Positions 24,029 to 33,255 of a stretch of DNA of 54,687 nt are shown piece by piece. The position numbers and the translations under genes are program-made. The stretch comes from Opitutaceae bacterium (GTDB lineage: Bacteria; Verrucomicrobiota; Verrucomicrobiia; Opitutales; Opitutaceae), in assembly GCA_016715765.1 (NCBI GenBank), contig JADJZJ010000025.1, forward strand, positions 1-54,687, in the 5' to 3' direction. The notes beneath the pieces are model-generated. The model was given only the letters and a program-made list of their open reading frames with translations. It had not been told where the DNA came from and did no database searches. The first letter of the stretch is position 1. Each line of letters starts with the position of its first letter.

Positions 24029-25906
24029 TCACAGCGGCACATAACAGACCGTGTTCGAGACCAAGATCATGATGAACACGAGGCAGGTGACCATCGGTCC
24101 GAGATAGATCCGGCCCGTCAGCCGGAAGAAATACCGGTTGAAGTACGGCAGGACGAACATCATCGGCACCACCGCAAAGAGCAGGTTGATGTAGAGCCAC
24201 CCATCGGTCCAATGCACCGTGCCGGTGACGGCAAAGGTCAGGTACTGGACGAGCACGATGAGCAGCAGGCCGAAGGAATTGGCGATGCCCGCCACGAGCA
24301 TGCTCTTCCATTCCGGCTGGCCGGCCAGGCGCATGGCCCCGTTCACCCGGAGCGAATTGGACAGGAAGAAGGGGAAAAACGCGGGTGCATACATCAGGAG
24401 CAGGACCAGCAGCACCGGCTGGAAGACCCGCACCCCGATGAACACGAAGCGGTAGTCGACATGGAAGAAATAGTAGACCGTGAAGAGCAGGAGAAAAAAG
24501 GCCGTGGCGAGGGTCAGCGCCAGCACCGCCGTCCGCTTGAGCTCGCTGCCGTTGATCGTCGCGCCCCACATCCCCGGCGTGGCTCCGTTCCTTTGGCCGT
24601 GCCAGCGGTAGCCCAGGTAGAACAGCACAAAGCCGACGAGCCCGTTGAAGATCGCCCAGAGCATGACGCCATTGTTCATGCGCTGCGGAAAGAACCAGGT
24701 CTGCTCCCGGCCGGACGCCGCGGTGAACAGCACCTGCGAGAGCTCCGTCATGGGAATGTACGAAAAACAGGCGATCAGGGCCCCGGCCCAAAAGAATCCC
24801 CAGAAATAAAGCCGGCCCTTCCCCTGCAGCGGCGGCTGGGGCGGCGGGAGCGGCTGCACCAGGGTCTGAAAATAGGAGATGTGCGCGAGGAGCAGCTGCG
24901 CCAGCGGGACCAGCGCCACGAAAGCCGCCACCAACGAGGCCAGGGTGAGCAGTTCCTTCCAGTACCAGACCTGATCGCGGACGGGCCGGCCACCCGGCAG
25001 GTCGAACACCTTCGCGAAGAATTCGAGCTGGTTCGCCGTCGCCGTCACGCTGTACGGCTGGAACGGATGCAGGACCCGCTCGTTGTGCACCACCCGGAGC
25101 GAGCGCGCCGCGACGTCGCCATAGTAACGGTCAATCGCCACATCCGTCAGCGGGGGGCTCCCGGGGGCGCGCGCGAGGTTGAGCAGGCGCAGGGCCTCGG
25201 GGGCCGTGCGCATGTCGCCATTTTTCAGTTCATTGCGGTAGGCGCCCTCGTCGTAGAGGGCGTAGCTCACCCCGACGTTGGAGCGAATCCCCGAAAGCAC
25301 CCGCTCGGTGAGCGAAAGCACATAGCCCGACACAAACACCGAATGCAGTTTGCTGGGGCGGCCGAGCCTGGCGGCTTCCCGGCCGAAGTAGCTGGCCGCC
25401 TGCAGGGCGGCGTTGCCGCCCGCCGAATGGCCCGTGGCCCCGATGCGCGTCCGGTCGATGTAGTTCAGGTTCTCCGTGTTCGCGGCGTAATTCACCACGG
25501 CAAAGAGACCGTAGCCTTCAGTGGTCGCCGATTGCGGGCTGGTGGACGAACTCGAGCTGCCCTGGGCGTACGGATCGATGGCCATCACCACGATCCCGCG
25601 CCGGGCCAGCTCAAGGGAGATGTTCGCCAGGGTCTCCTTCGAGCGCTGGAAACCGGGCACGACGACGACCAGCGGGGCCGGGTTGGCGCTGGTCGCGGTC
25701 CGCGGCCGGAAGAGATCAGCCACCAGCCACTGCCCGTTCTGCGTCGGGATCTTGACGTCGAGGACCTGCACCTGTCCCCAGTCACCCTGGATCCGGGAGG
25801 CGAGGAAGCTCGCCAGCCCCACCACGAGCACGCAGGCGGCGAGGAGGAGCCGGCCATGCTTGAGGCCGGAGACCGGATTCGGACGGAGTGGTTGGGAGTC
25901 TGTCAT
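24029..25906 (-). CDS. Alpha/beta hydrolase fused to a multi-span membrane domain
   Basis: This 625-residue protein has an N-terminal anchor span (LLLAACVLVVGLASFLASRI) and then an extracytoplasmic alpha/beta hydrolase domain. In that domain, VVVVPGFQRSKETLAN is the oxyanion strand, VVMAIDPYAQG follows, and the nucleophile elbow is GATGHSAGGNAAL with its Ser near residue 162. After about residue 310 come roughly eight hydrophobic segments, including LTLASLVAAFVALVPLAQLL, GVMLWAIFNGLVGFVLFYLG, AVLALTLATAFFLLLFTVYY and VTCLVFIMILVSNTV at the very C-terminus. I do not know a named family with this exact fusion. An enzyme acting on a lipid or cell-envelope substrate at the membrane face is plausible. 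No partner is apparent; the TonB receptor gene lies upstream across a 214-base repeat-bearing gap. Confidence 0.82.
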   Translation of the reverse strand: MTDSQPLRPNPVSGLKHGRLLLAACVLVVGLASFLASRIQGDWGQVQVLDVKIPTQNGQWLVADLFRPRTATSANPAPLVVVVPGFQRSKETLANISLELARRGIVVMAIDPYAQGSSSSSTSPQSATTEGYGLFAVVNYAANTENLNYIDRTRIGATGHSAGGNAALQAASYFGREAARLGRPSKLHSVFVSGYVLSLTERVLSGIRSNVGVSYALYDEGAYRNELKNGDMRTAPEALRLLNLARAPGSPPLTDVAIDRYYGDVAARSLRVVHNERVLHPFQPYSVTATANQLEFFAKVFDLPGGRPVRDQVWYWKELLTLASLVAAFVALVPLAQLLLAHISYFQTLVQPLPPPQPPLQGKGRLYFWGFFWAGALIACFSYIPMTELSQVLFTAASGREQTWFFPQRMNNGVMLWAIFNGLVGFVLFYLGYRWHGQRNGATPGMWGATINGSELKRTAVLALTLATAFFLLLFTVYYFFHVDYRFVFIGVRVFQPVLLVLLLMYAPAFFPFFLSNSLRVNGAMRLAGQPEWKSMLVAGIANSFGLLLIVLVQYLTFAVTGTVHWTDGWLYINLLFAVVPMMFVLPYFNRYFFRLTGRIYLGPMVTCLVFIMILVSNTVCYVPL

Positions 25907-25978
25907 GGATTGGGGGCCGGGCCGTTAAGGTCCCCTGCGATCGCCACCCGGCGGCGGGTGGGAGCAGGCAACCAGCCG

Positions 25979-26033
25979 GCAGGCAGGGAGCTTGCTCCCG
26001 CTCAGAGAGCGCCAGCAAGCTGGCGGCCTACCG
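25979..26033. repeat. Family G palindromic repeat (diverged copy)
   Basis: The arms are ggcaggcagggagcttgctc and gcaagctggcggcctacc, related to the family G cores nested in family A at 5995-6067 and 14880-14954. Here it stands alone, between two minus-strand genes. Confidence 0.8.
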
Positions 26034-26120
26034 GAAACACATTTCGGTTTGGCAACCATCGAGGCCGATCAGAGCTTGCTGCTTCGTTCCGGCTGGGATG
26101 GATGCGAGGATGAGCCCGGA

Positions 26121-29100
26121 TCAGAGCCGGCGGGTGATCTGGAGGGACCAGGACCGGCCGCGGGCCATCAGGTTGTAGACGGAGGGATCGTAACCGCGCG
26201 AATCGCTGGAGAGCGGCGGCACCTCATCCATCACGTTGACCACGCCGAGGCGCACGGAGGTGTCGCCGATCCACTTGCTTTTGCTGCGGAAGCGGTAGGA
26301 CACATAGGCGTTGTAGCTGATGGAATCCTCCACGACGTAGCGGTACACGTAGCCGCCGTTGGTGTAGACCGGGGCGATGTAACCGGGGGAGCCGAGCGCC
26401 TCATAGGTCGTGCGCGTCGTGGTGGCACCGCTGTCCGTGTAGTCCCCGATGTAGTAGGCGGAGACCCCGGCGCCCCAGGCCTGGCGCTTCCAGGTCAGGG
26501 CCGCGGTTCCGCGCCACTTGGGCGAGGCGCCACCGACGGCGGCGGAGTTGGTCCAGCGCAGGTCGGTGCGCTCGGCGCCTTGGGAATTGAAGGCGTAGAA
26601 ATCGTTCAGGTAGCTCCAGTTCGTGTTGATGGTGAAATTGCCGAGCGTGGACCGCGGGAAACGGTAGGTGAGGTCGAAATCGTAGCCGTTCACAAACTGC
26701 GAGGCCCGGTTGAAATAGGAGGTCCGCAGGATGTCGATGGCACCCACCACCGCCCGCTGATTGCCGGCCGGGCGCGTGGCATTGTAGGCCGCGAAGAAGT
26801 CGCGGTCGGCCTGGGTCACGGCGAGGCGCACGACCGCCGGGTCGCCCTGATAGGCGGCGGTGCCCGAGCCCAGATCGATGCTCCCGATGGCCTGCCCGGC
26901 GGCAAGCGCCGCCTGGGTTGCCGCCAGCAGCGCCTGCGTGTCGTCGGCGATGGAGCCCGAGGAGGCGATGACATTGGACTGGCGGATTTCCCAGTAATCG
27001 GCCGAGAGGGTCAGGCCCTTGACGACCGGGACCTCGACCACCATGCCGGCGGACTTGCCCTTGGATTCCTCGGGCTGGAGGTCGAGGTTGCCGGAGGCGA
27101 CACTGCGGCGGTTCGAGGGACCGTCCGTCGTGAGGCCGGTCACCGTGCTGCGGTAGGTGTCGGTGCTGCCGGTGACCGTGCGGATCAGGGTCCCGCTGAA
27201 CAACTGGGCCAGATTGGGGGCATGGAAACCCTCATTGTAGGAGGCGCGGACCATGACCCATGACACCGGACGCCAGTTGAGGCCGGCCTTGGGTTTGGTG
27301 GTCCGGCCGAAATCGGTGTAATCCTCAAAGCGGGCGGAGGCCGTCAGCTCAAGCGACTGCACCAGCGGCAGATTGTTCTGTTTGCCAACCACCGGGACCA
27401 CGGCCTCGGCATAGGCGGAGGTCACATGGCGCTGCCCGTGCGTGTCGCTGTTGGGTGAAAAGCCGAGGAAATCATTCGTGGTGGGATCCAGCCCCGAGTC
27501 CACCGGATTGAGGCCGGCGTAGGGCGGACGAAAGTCGTCGTAAACCTCGCGCCGGTATTCCCCGCCCAACGCGGCGCTGAGCGTGTTGCCGCCCCACAGC
27601 GGCACCACCTCGCCGGTGGCCCGGAAATCCAGGCTGCCCAGTTTGGTGATGCCCTGCCGGATAAACCGGGAGCGGAAGGAGGACTGGACACTCTCGGAAT
27701 TTTTATAGGGACCGGTGACGACGAGCGTGCCGTTCTGGACGGCAAAGGATTGGGTGAAGGGATTGAAGGCCAGGGCCGGATCGGTCTGGTTGATCGCATT
27801 GATGAGCAGGGTCTTCCGGCTGGGACCGACCTCGTCGTCGGTCACGCGGGACTCGCCGTAAAGGGCGGCGGACTCCCACGTCCACGTGTCGCCGAACTTG
27901 CCACGGGCGCCCGCCACGCCGCGATAAATGTCGTTTTCGATCGTCGCGGTGCGGGTGGCCAGGTCGGTGAGACGCTTGTTGGTGATCCGGACCACGGCCG
28001 GCGTACCGGTCAGGCGCGGCGTGCCATCGGCATTGGGTGCGCCGGTGGGCGACCAGAACCGCGAGCCGAACGGATTGTAGGGATTGCCGATGGGCACGAT
28101 GATGTTGCCGTCGGTCGAGGCGGTGATGCCGTCGGGCTCGCGGTACGTGAGCGAGTCGGACTGGTAGAGGCTGAACTCGCCGAAAAGGGTGAGTGCGGGC
28201 CGCAACTCGTAGTCGGCCGAGGCGAAAAGGTTGGCGCGCTCGGACTTCGGCTGGATGACGCGGTAGGTGTTGTTGTTCCAGTAATAGTCGTGCGTGATCC
28301 CGGTCCGGCTGGGCGTCGTGGTCTGGAAACCGACGCCGGTGGTGGTGGGCACCAGGTAGAAGGTGCCGGAAGTGGCCACCAGGGAGGACGACACGCCCGA
28401 GGGGCGGGCCGCCGTGAAGGTGCCGCTGGAGTTGACCGAGCCGGTGCTGAAGTTGCCGTACGCGGTCGTCGCCGAACGGGCGTTGAAGGTGGTGTCAGTG
28501 GAGACATTCCACGGGGCCGGGGCCCGGTAGCTCATGTCGGCCTCGGCCGCGAAATCGCGGTCCCGCGCATACATCGCGCCGCGCTTGTAGAAGTCCGCCA
28601 CGATCATCACGTGGCCGCGGCCGTCGGCAAAATCCAGGCCGTGCGTGAGCGTGGCCCGGAATTCCTCGCCGTCGCCGTAGCTGGTCTCGCCGTAACGCAG
28701 GGCCAGTTCGGAACCGAGAAAGTCGCGCCGCGTGAGGTAGTTGATCACGCCGGCAACAGCATCCGAGCCGTACACGGAGGAGGCGCCGTCGCGGAGCACG
28801 TCCACCCGCTCCAGGCCGCGGTTGGGCAGCTGGTTCACATTGGTCGAGAGCGTGGGCACGCCCGCCTCCGACTGGCTGATCGGGTGGTAGGGCAGCCTGC
28901 GCCCGTTGAGGAGGATCAGGGCGTTGCTCGAGGCCACGCCGCGCATTGACACGGTCGCGTTGTCGCCGCGGGCGGTGGCACCGAGGGTCGCCGTTTCGTT
29001 GCCGGGCAAACCGGTCACCTGCGGCAGGGCGGTGAGCGCATCGGATGCCTGCGCGGCATCGCGCAGCTCCATGATCTCGCGGTCGAGCACCGTCACGGGC

Positions 29101-29288
29101 AGGGTGCTCTCCTGGTCGAGGCGCCTGATGTTTGAGCCGGTGACGATGTAGGTCTCCAATTTGACCGGTTCGTCTTCGCCGGTCGCATTGCCCGGCACAG
29201 GGGAGGCCGGAGCCGTCTGGGTCCGGCCGGTGGTGGCAAATAGCGCAAGGAGGCCGCAAGCGGCGCAGTATCGCAGGATCTTCTTCAT
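26121..29288 (-). CDS. TonB-dependent outer-membrane receptor
   Basis: The ATG at 29288 (MKKILRYCAACGLLALFATT) gives a signal peptide and 1055 residues. A TonB-box-like KLETYIVTGSNIRRLDQ precedes the plug domain, which contains LPVTVLDREIMELRDAAQAS, ALTALPQVTGLPGNE, SSNALILLNGRRLPYHP and VDVLRDGASSVYGSDAVAGV. A long 22-strand-type beta-barrel follows, ending with the aromatic-rich SWSLQITRRL. The length and the many short insertions are typical of the large receptors in Opitutaceae and Xanthomonadales that import oligosaccharides or peptides. No SusD-like partner, FecR regulator or ABC import system is adjacent, so the ligand cannot be deduced. The response regulator gene starts about 190 bases away, divergently. 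Confidence 0.93.
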   Translation of the reverse strand: MKKILRYCAACGLLALFATTGRTQTAPASPVPGNATGEDEPVKLETYIVTGSNIRRLDQESTLPVTVLDREIMELRDAAQASDALTALPQVTGLPGNETATLGATARGDNATVSMRGVASSNALILLNGRRLPYHPISQSEAGVPTLSTNVNQLPNRGLERVDVLRDGASSVYGSDAVAGVINYLTRRDFLGSELALRYGETSYGDGEEFRATLTHGLDFADGRGHVMIVADFYKRGAMYARDRDFAAEADMSYRAPAPWNVSTDTTFNARSATTAYGNFSTGSVNSSGTFTAARPSGVSSSLVATSGTFYLVPTTTGVGFQTTTPSRTGITHDYYWNNNTYRVIQPKSERANLFASADYELRPALTLFGEFSLYQSDSLTYREPDGITASTDGNIIVPIGNPYNPFGSRFWSPTGAPNADGTPRLTGTPAVVRITNKRLTDLATRTATIENDIYRGVAGARGKFGDTWTWESAALYGESRVTDDEVGPSRKTLLINAINQTDPALAFNPFTQSFAVQNGTLVVTGPYKNSESVQSSFRSRFIRQGITKLGSLDFRATGEVVPLWGGNTLSAALGGEYRREVYDDFRPPYAGLNPVDSGLDPTTNDFLGFSPNSDTHGQRHVTSAYAEAVVPVVGKQNNLPLVQSLELTASARFEDYTDFGRTTKPKAGLNWRPVSWVMVRASYNEGFHAPNLAQLFSGTLIRTVTGSTDTYRSTVTGLTTDGPSNRRSVASGNLDLQPEESKGKSAGMVVEVPVVKGLTLSADYWEIRQSNVIASSGSIADDTQALLAATQAALAAGQAIGSIDLGSGTAAYQGDPAVVRLAVTQADRDFFAAYNATRPAGNQRAVVGAIDILRTSYFNRASQFVNGYDFDLTYRFPRSTLGNFTINTNWSYLNDFYAFNSQGAERTDLRWTNSAAVGGASPKWRGTAALTWKRQAWGAGVSAYYIGDYTDSGATTTRTTYEALGSPGYIAPVYTNGGYVYRYVVEDSISYNAYVSYRFRSKSKWIGDTSVRLGVVNVMDEVPPLSSDSRGYDPSVYNLMARGRSWSLQITRRL

Positions 29289-29481
29289 GGTTGGTGGTGG
29301 TAGGTAAGGTAGCCGGACCGAGGTGAGCCCGACGGGCACGATTGCAACTGGGGTGATGCCCGACTGTGAGCAAGTGTCTGGCCCGAGCCGCAGGCAAGCC
29401 GTCAGGTTGGCGTACTTCTACGCCATCCGTGATGCAGGCTGGCCACCGCGGGGCGATTGTCATGTCCTGACCGTGTCATCC

Positions 29482-30141
29482 ATGCCCGCCCCCGCCCAAC
29501 CTTCTTCCGGACTGCGCATTGTGCTCGTGGACGACACGGCGACTTTCCGCGCCCTGGTGAAGGAAATGCTGCTGCAACGGTTTCATCCGCAGGAGCTGCG
29601 TGATTTCGCCGACGGCCGGGAGGCCCTGGCCGCCTGCCTCGCCTCGCCGCCCGACCTGCTGATCGCGGACCTCTATCTGCGGACAACGGACGGGCGCGAC
29701 ATCGTGCGCGAACTCCGCCGGCACGAACTCAGGATGCATGTGGTGGTGCTGACGGCCTATCCGGAATCTGGCCTGCCCGCCGAGCTGCTCTCGCTGGGCG
29801 TGGCGGGGTTTGTGGACAAGAACTCGCCGCTCGAGCAGATCGAGCGCGCGGTGCAGTGCGTGCTGGAGGGCGGGCTGTTTTTCTCCGCCACCGTGCCGCC
29901 GCCGGTCCCCTCGCTTTCCGGCGAACCCACCCTGCCGCGCCTCGGGGCCGACGCCCTTTCCGAGCGCGAGCGCGAGGTCGTGCGCCTGGTGGCCCGGGGG
30001 CTGGCCTCGAAGGAAGTCGCCGACCGGCTCGGCCTGAGCACCCGCACCGTGGAGAAGCACCGCGCCCGCATCCTCGCCAAGCTGGAGCTGCACGACGTGC
30101 CGACCCTGGTCCGCTGGTGCCTGCGCAACGGCCTCGGCTGA
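29482..30141 (+). CDS. LuxR-family (NarL-type) response regulator
   Basis: The start is the ATG at 29482 (MPAPAQPSSGLRIVLVDDTA), giving 219 residues. The receiver domain has the acidic pair VDD at 16-18, the phospho-acceptor Asp63 in LIADLYLR, the conserved Thr in VVVLTAYPE, and Lys113 in GFVDKNSP. A proline-rich linker (TVPPPVPSLSGEPTLP) joins it to a LuxR HTH domain with LSEREREVVRLVARGLASKE and LSTRTVEKHRARILAKL. It converges with the TPR sensor kinase gene, with stops only 6 bases apart, so this kinase is the most likely partner although the two are not co-transcribed. It also diverges from the TonB receptor gene, a possible target. Confidence 0.92.
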   Translation: MPAPAQPSSGLRIVLVDDTATFRALVKEMLLQRFHPQELRDFADGREALAACLASPPDLLIADLYLRTTDGRDIVRELRRHELRMHVVVLTAYPESGLPAELLSLGVAGFVDKNSPLEQIERAVQCVLEGGLFFSATVPPPVPSLSGEPTLPRLGADALSEREREVVRLVARGLASKEVADRLGLSTRTVEKHRARILAKLELHDVPTLVRWCLRNGLG

Positions 30142-30147
30142 ATCGCC

Positions 30148-32121
30148 TCAGGTCGGCGCCGCCACGGGCAGCAGCACGCGGAAGACCGCGCCGGCCCCGG
30201 GCTTCGACTGCACTTCCAGGCGGCCGCCCTGCAGGGTGAGCAGTTCCCGCGCGATGAAGAGGCCGAGGCCGGTGGAATCCTCCTCGCCCGTGGGCTTCGC
30301 CGAAAGCGGTTCGCCGGGGGAAAAGATGCGGGCGAAATCGGCCGGGCCGAAACCCGGCCCGCTGTCGCGCACCTCGGTGAAGGCCCAGTTGCCGGCGACG
30401 CCGAACGCGATGACGATCTCCCCGCCGGGCGGCGTGAACTTCAGCGCGTTGGAGATCAGGTTGTCGAAGACCTGCTGCAGCCGGTCGGCATCGGCCAGCA
30501 CCCGCGGCAGCGGCGTGGCCGCCGGCTGCAACACCAGGCGCTGGGTCTTGAGCGCCGCGACGGGCTGCAGGTGTCCGGCCACCTGCTGCACGAGGCCGGC
30601 CAGGTCGAGTTCCGTGCTGTGCAGCTGCAGGTTCCCATCCTCGCGCGCCGCGGCGTCGATGAAATCGCGCACGAGGCTGCGCATCCGCTCCGTGTCCGCC
30701 TGGATTCCGGCCGCCAGCCGCTGCACCTCGGCCGTCGCGGCCGGCGACCGGCCGATCAGCGCGGCCGTGGCATTGAGCGAGGTCAGCGGCACCTTCAGGT
30801 CGTGCGACGCCATCTGGAGCAGGCGGGTCTTGAGGCGCTCCGCCGATTCCGCCCGCTCCCGGGCATGGTCGGTCGCCAGGCGCATGCGGCGCTCGGCCCG
30901 CAGCCGGGCCAGTTGCACAAAGATGACCACCCCCAGCAGGACGCCGCCGCCGACCAGGCCGACCCCGAGGGCAATGTTCTGGAAACGGCGGCGGCGGATC
31001 TCGGCCTGCTGGAGTTCCTGCTCCCGTTTCAGGAGGGTGATTTCCAGCTCGCGCTGCTCCTCCCGGTAGCGGGCGCGCAGCTCCGCCATCTTCTGGCGGT
31101 CCTGCTCGCTGCGCATCTGTTCGCGGACCGCCTCCAGCTTGCGCTCGTAGTCCAGCGCCGCCGCCAGCTCGCCGCGGGCCTCGTGCGTCAGCGCGAACTC
31201 CGCGTAGAGGTCGGCCAGCACCTCCAGGCTTTTCAGGCTGTGGGCGATCGGCAGCGCCGTTTGGAGGTGGACCAGGGCCTCGTCCGCCCGGCCCGCCTTG
31301 CGCAACACCAGGGCCAGCCGGCGGTGGGTGTTGGCGATGTAGCGCCGGTATTTCAGCGCCTCGAAGGTCTGCAGCGCCCGCTCCAGGTAGTCGAGGGCGC
31401 GGGCGACGTCACCCTGGGCTTCGGCGACCAGGCCGAGGTTGATGAGCGAATCCGCCACGGCGCGCGGGTTGCCGTAACTTTCGCGGAGGGCGAGCGCCTG
31501 CCCGTGGATGGCGGCCGCCCTCGCATAATCCCGCTGCCCGAGGTGGTAGTTGCCCAGGCTGTTCAGGATGCTGGCGCGGATGCGATCGGCCTTGGCTTCC
31601 TCCGCGTAGCGCAGGCCGATCCGGAAATGGTGCAGGGCATCCTCGTTGCGACCGTAGTGATGGTAGGTCAGGCCCAGCCCGCCGTGCGTGCGGGCGAGAA
31701 TGGCCGCATTGCCCAGCCGTTCGCTGAGCCGCAGTTCCTCCAGGTGGCTCTCGAGCGATTGCGGATAGTTGGTGAGGTTCCAATGGATGCGCCCGAGCAG
31801 GTAGAGGAAATCCACCTGCAGCCGCAGGTCCTGGAGCTGCTGGGCGCGGGCCAGGCCGTCCCGCGCGGCGGCGAGCCCGGCCAGGTAATCACCCCGGCGA
31901 CGCTGCAGGTTGACGACGGTGTACAGGGCGCGGAGCGCCGCGGGTTCCGTCTTGGCATTCTTCAGCGTCTGCTGGGCGGCGGCGAAGACCTCGTCCCCGT
32001 CGGGCAGATCGGCATCCGCCTCCAAGCCCGGCGGCGACTCCGGTGCCGGCGGAGGCGGGGCCTCCTCGCCCGCCGCCATCAGGGGAAGAATCAGCCCGAG
32101 GCTCCAGCGGAGGAAGCGCAT
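30148..32121 (-). CDS. TPR-containing sensor histidine kinase
   Basis: The ATG at 32121 (MRFLRWSLGLILPLMAAGEE) gives a signal peptide and 657 residues. The periplasmic part is a run of TPR-like helices (for example GNYHLGQRDYARAAAIHGQA and LGLVAEAQGDVARALDYLER), with a coiled coil (KREQELQQAEIRRRRFQNIA) leading into one membrane span (GVGLVGGGVLLGVVIFV, about 382-404). The cytoplasmic kinase has the H box LQMASHDLKVPLTSLNATAA near residue 435, an N box NLISNALKFTPPGGEI, the G1 box VRDSGPGFG and G2 box STGLGLFIARELL. No receiver domain is fused. Periplasmic-TPR kinases of this design are common in Bacteroidota and Verrucomicrobiota; the stimulus is unknown. Convergent with the LuxR-type regulator, its probable partner. 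Confidence 0.9.
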   Translation of the reverse strand: MRFLRWSLGLILPLMAAGEEAPPPPAPESPPGLEADADLPDGDEVFAAAQQTLKNAKTEPAALRALYTVVNLQRRRGDYLAGLAAARDGLARAQQLQDLRLQVDFLYLLGRIHWNLTNYPQSLESHLEELRLSERLGNAAILARTHGGLGLTYHHYGRNEDALHHFRIGLRYAEEAKADRIRASILNSLGNYHLGQRDYARAAAIHGQALALRESYGNPRAVADSLINLGLVAEAQGDVARALDYLERALQTFEALKYRRYIANTHRRLALVLRKAGRADEALVHLQTALPIAHSLKSLEVLADLYAEFALTHEARGELAAALDYERKLEAVREQMRSEQDRQKMAELRARYREEQRELEITLLKREQELQQAEIRRRRFQNIALGVGLVGGGVLLGVVIFVQLARLRAERRMRLATDHARERAESAERLKTRLLQMASHDLKVPLTSLNATAALIGRSPAATAEVQRLAAGIQADTERMRSLVRDFIDAAAREDGNLQLHSTELDLAGLVQQVAGHLQPVAALKTQRLVLQPAATPLPRVLADADRLQQVFDNLISNALKFTPPGGEIVIAFGVAGNWAFTEVRDSGPGFGPADFARIFSPGEPLSAKPTGEEDSTGLGLFIARELLTLQGGRLEVQSKPGAGAVFRVLLPVAAPT

Positions 32122-32197
32122 GACCGTGAGCAAGCGCAACGGGCGGGGCGCTGGCAATGGGATTGGCATGGCCGCCATGGGGAGGAAACCCGCGGCG

Positions 32198-33109
32198 TCA
32201 GCGGCCGTCCGTGCCAAAGAGCGCGTCCTCGGCCGCCGGCGCCGCAAACATCCGGGCGGCATCATGCTCGACACTCGAGGTCTCAACCTTGCGCCAGTTA
32301 AAGGCCCAGCCGCGTTCCGCCGCGAGCCGCCGGGCGGCCGCGTAGCAGGCCAGTCCCCGTTCGTAGCGCGAACGGCCCTGCGCCATGGCCCCGGGACTGC
32401 GATCCATGCTCGGGTGATCGGGGTCGGTGTCGTTGGTGCCGAGATAAAGCGTCAGGGGCGCCGCCAGGTAGCGACGGATCGCCCCGTCATCCGCCAGCCC
32501 ATCGGGGAGGCCGCCAAAACCATAACCATAGCCGGCGTCGCGGGTCGGAAAAAGATGCGAGCCGGGATTGGTGGCGACCACGCGCCGCGCGCCCTGCGCC
32601 CCGGCGAGCGCGACCAGCCGCACGAGGAACTGCCCGCCCGCCGAGTGACCGATGTAGTAGTACGGCAGGTCCGGCCGGCCCTCCTCCGCCCGCAGCCGGG
32701 CCACGAGCCGGGGCACGAGGGCGAAGGTCCACGCCTCGGGCGGCTGGACCTGCCCGTCCTTCATGATGCCGCCCCGCTGATAGGCCTCCGTGGGAAACCG
32801 GGGCTTGTCGAAACGGGGCGCGACGACGATCGCGCCAAACCTTTCCGCCAGCGTGATGGCGAAGTTGCGGTAGTCCTCCGCATTCCGCTGCACGCCGTGA
32901 AAAACCACGATCAGCGGCCCGTCCCGGTACGTGGGCGGCTTGTACGTGAACACCTCCAGCGGGAGCCCGACGTCCACCGTGATCTGCGCCGGACCCACGG
33001 GCAGCGGCGCGGCCGCGACTGGAGTGGCGGACAGGATCAGGGCGGCAAGGAACCAGCAACCACAGATGAACACTGATGCACACAGATTAGAGCGAGATGC
33101 AGAGACCAA
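32198..33109 (-). CDS. PHB-depolymerase-like alpha/beta hydrolase (uncertain start)
   Basis: The catalytic core is clear: PLIVVFHGVQRNAEDYRN, IVVAPRFDKPRFP, the nucleophile elbow YYYIGHSAGGQFLVRL, the acid in LYLGTNDTDPDHP and a late His in SSVEHDAARM. The family hydrolyses ester bonds of polyhydroxyalkanoates or acyl sugars. The 5' end is not settled. A Sec signal peptide hydrophobic core (CASVFICGCWFLAALILSAT) is present, but its first part and everything upstream is coded by a family I inverted repeat. I chose a TTG at 33109 (VSASRSNL before the core). Other starts are an ATG at 33199 inside the repeat's right arm or a TTG at 33259 that overlaps the M14 gene's TGA. The M14 gene precedes it in the same direction, so the two may be co-transcribed. 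Confidence 0.75.
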   Translation of the reverse strand: MVSASRSNLCASVFICGCWFLAALILSATPVAAAPLPVGPAQITVDVGLPLEVFTYKPPTYRDGPLIVVFHGVQRNAEDYRNFAITLAERFGAIVVAPRFDKPRFPTEAYQRGGIMKDGQVQPPEAWTFALVPRLVARLRAEEGRPDLPYYYIGHSAGGQFLVRLVALAGAQGARRVVATNPGSHLFPTRDAGYGYGFGGLPDGLADDGAIRRYLAAPLTLYLGTNDTDPDHPSMDRSPGAMAQGRSRYERGLACYAAARRLAAERGWAFNWRKVETSSVEHDAARMFAAPAAEDALFGTDGR

Positions 33110-33209
33110 TGACCTGCCAGTGCGACTCACAGCATGGAAGTTGGGTTCGGCGCGTTGATTCCGTCCTCCTCCTCTCCATCTGTGTTTATCCGTGTTCATC
33201 TGTGGTTCA
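33057..33209. repeat. Family I inverted repeat overlapping the 5' end of the esterase gene
   Basis: The left arm accacagatgaacactgatg (with cacacagat) pairs with the right arm atctgtgtttatccgtgttc followed by atctgtggtt. The arms are about 110 bases apart. Read on the minus strand, the arms give MNTDKHRW and CASVFICG, peptides I recall seeing as recurrent annotation artefacts caused by this type of repeat. Confidence 0.88.
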
Positions 33210-33255
33210 ACGGCCTGATTCTGGTTCAGAATTTCGGAGCGAGCGCAGAAATTGC

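Noticed and set aside
23757..24791. A 345-codon upstream extension of the gamma-glutamyltransferase frame
   Set aside because: It passes through a family H repeat and lies over the 3' part of the polytopic hydrolase gene in another frame. The ATG at 23756 gives a proper signal peptide.
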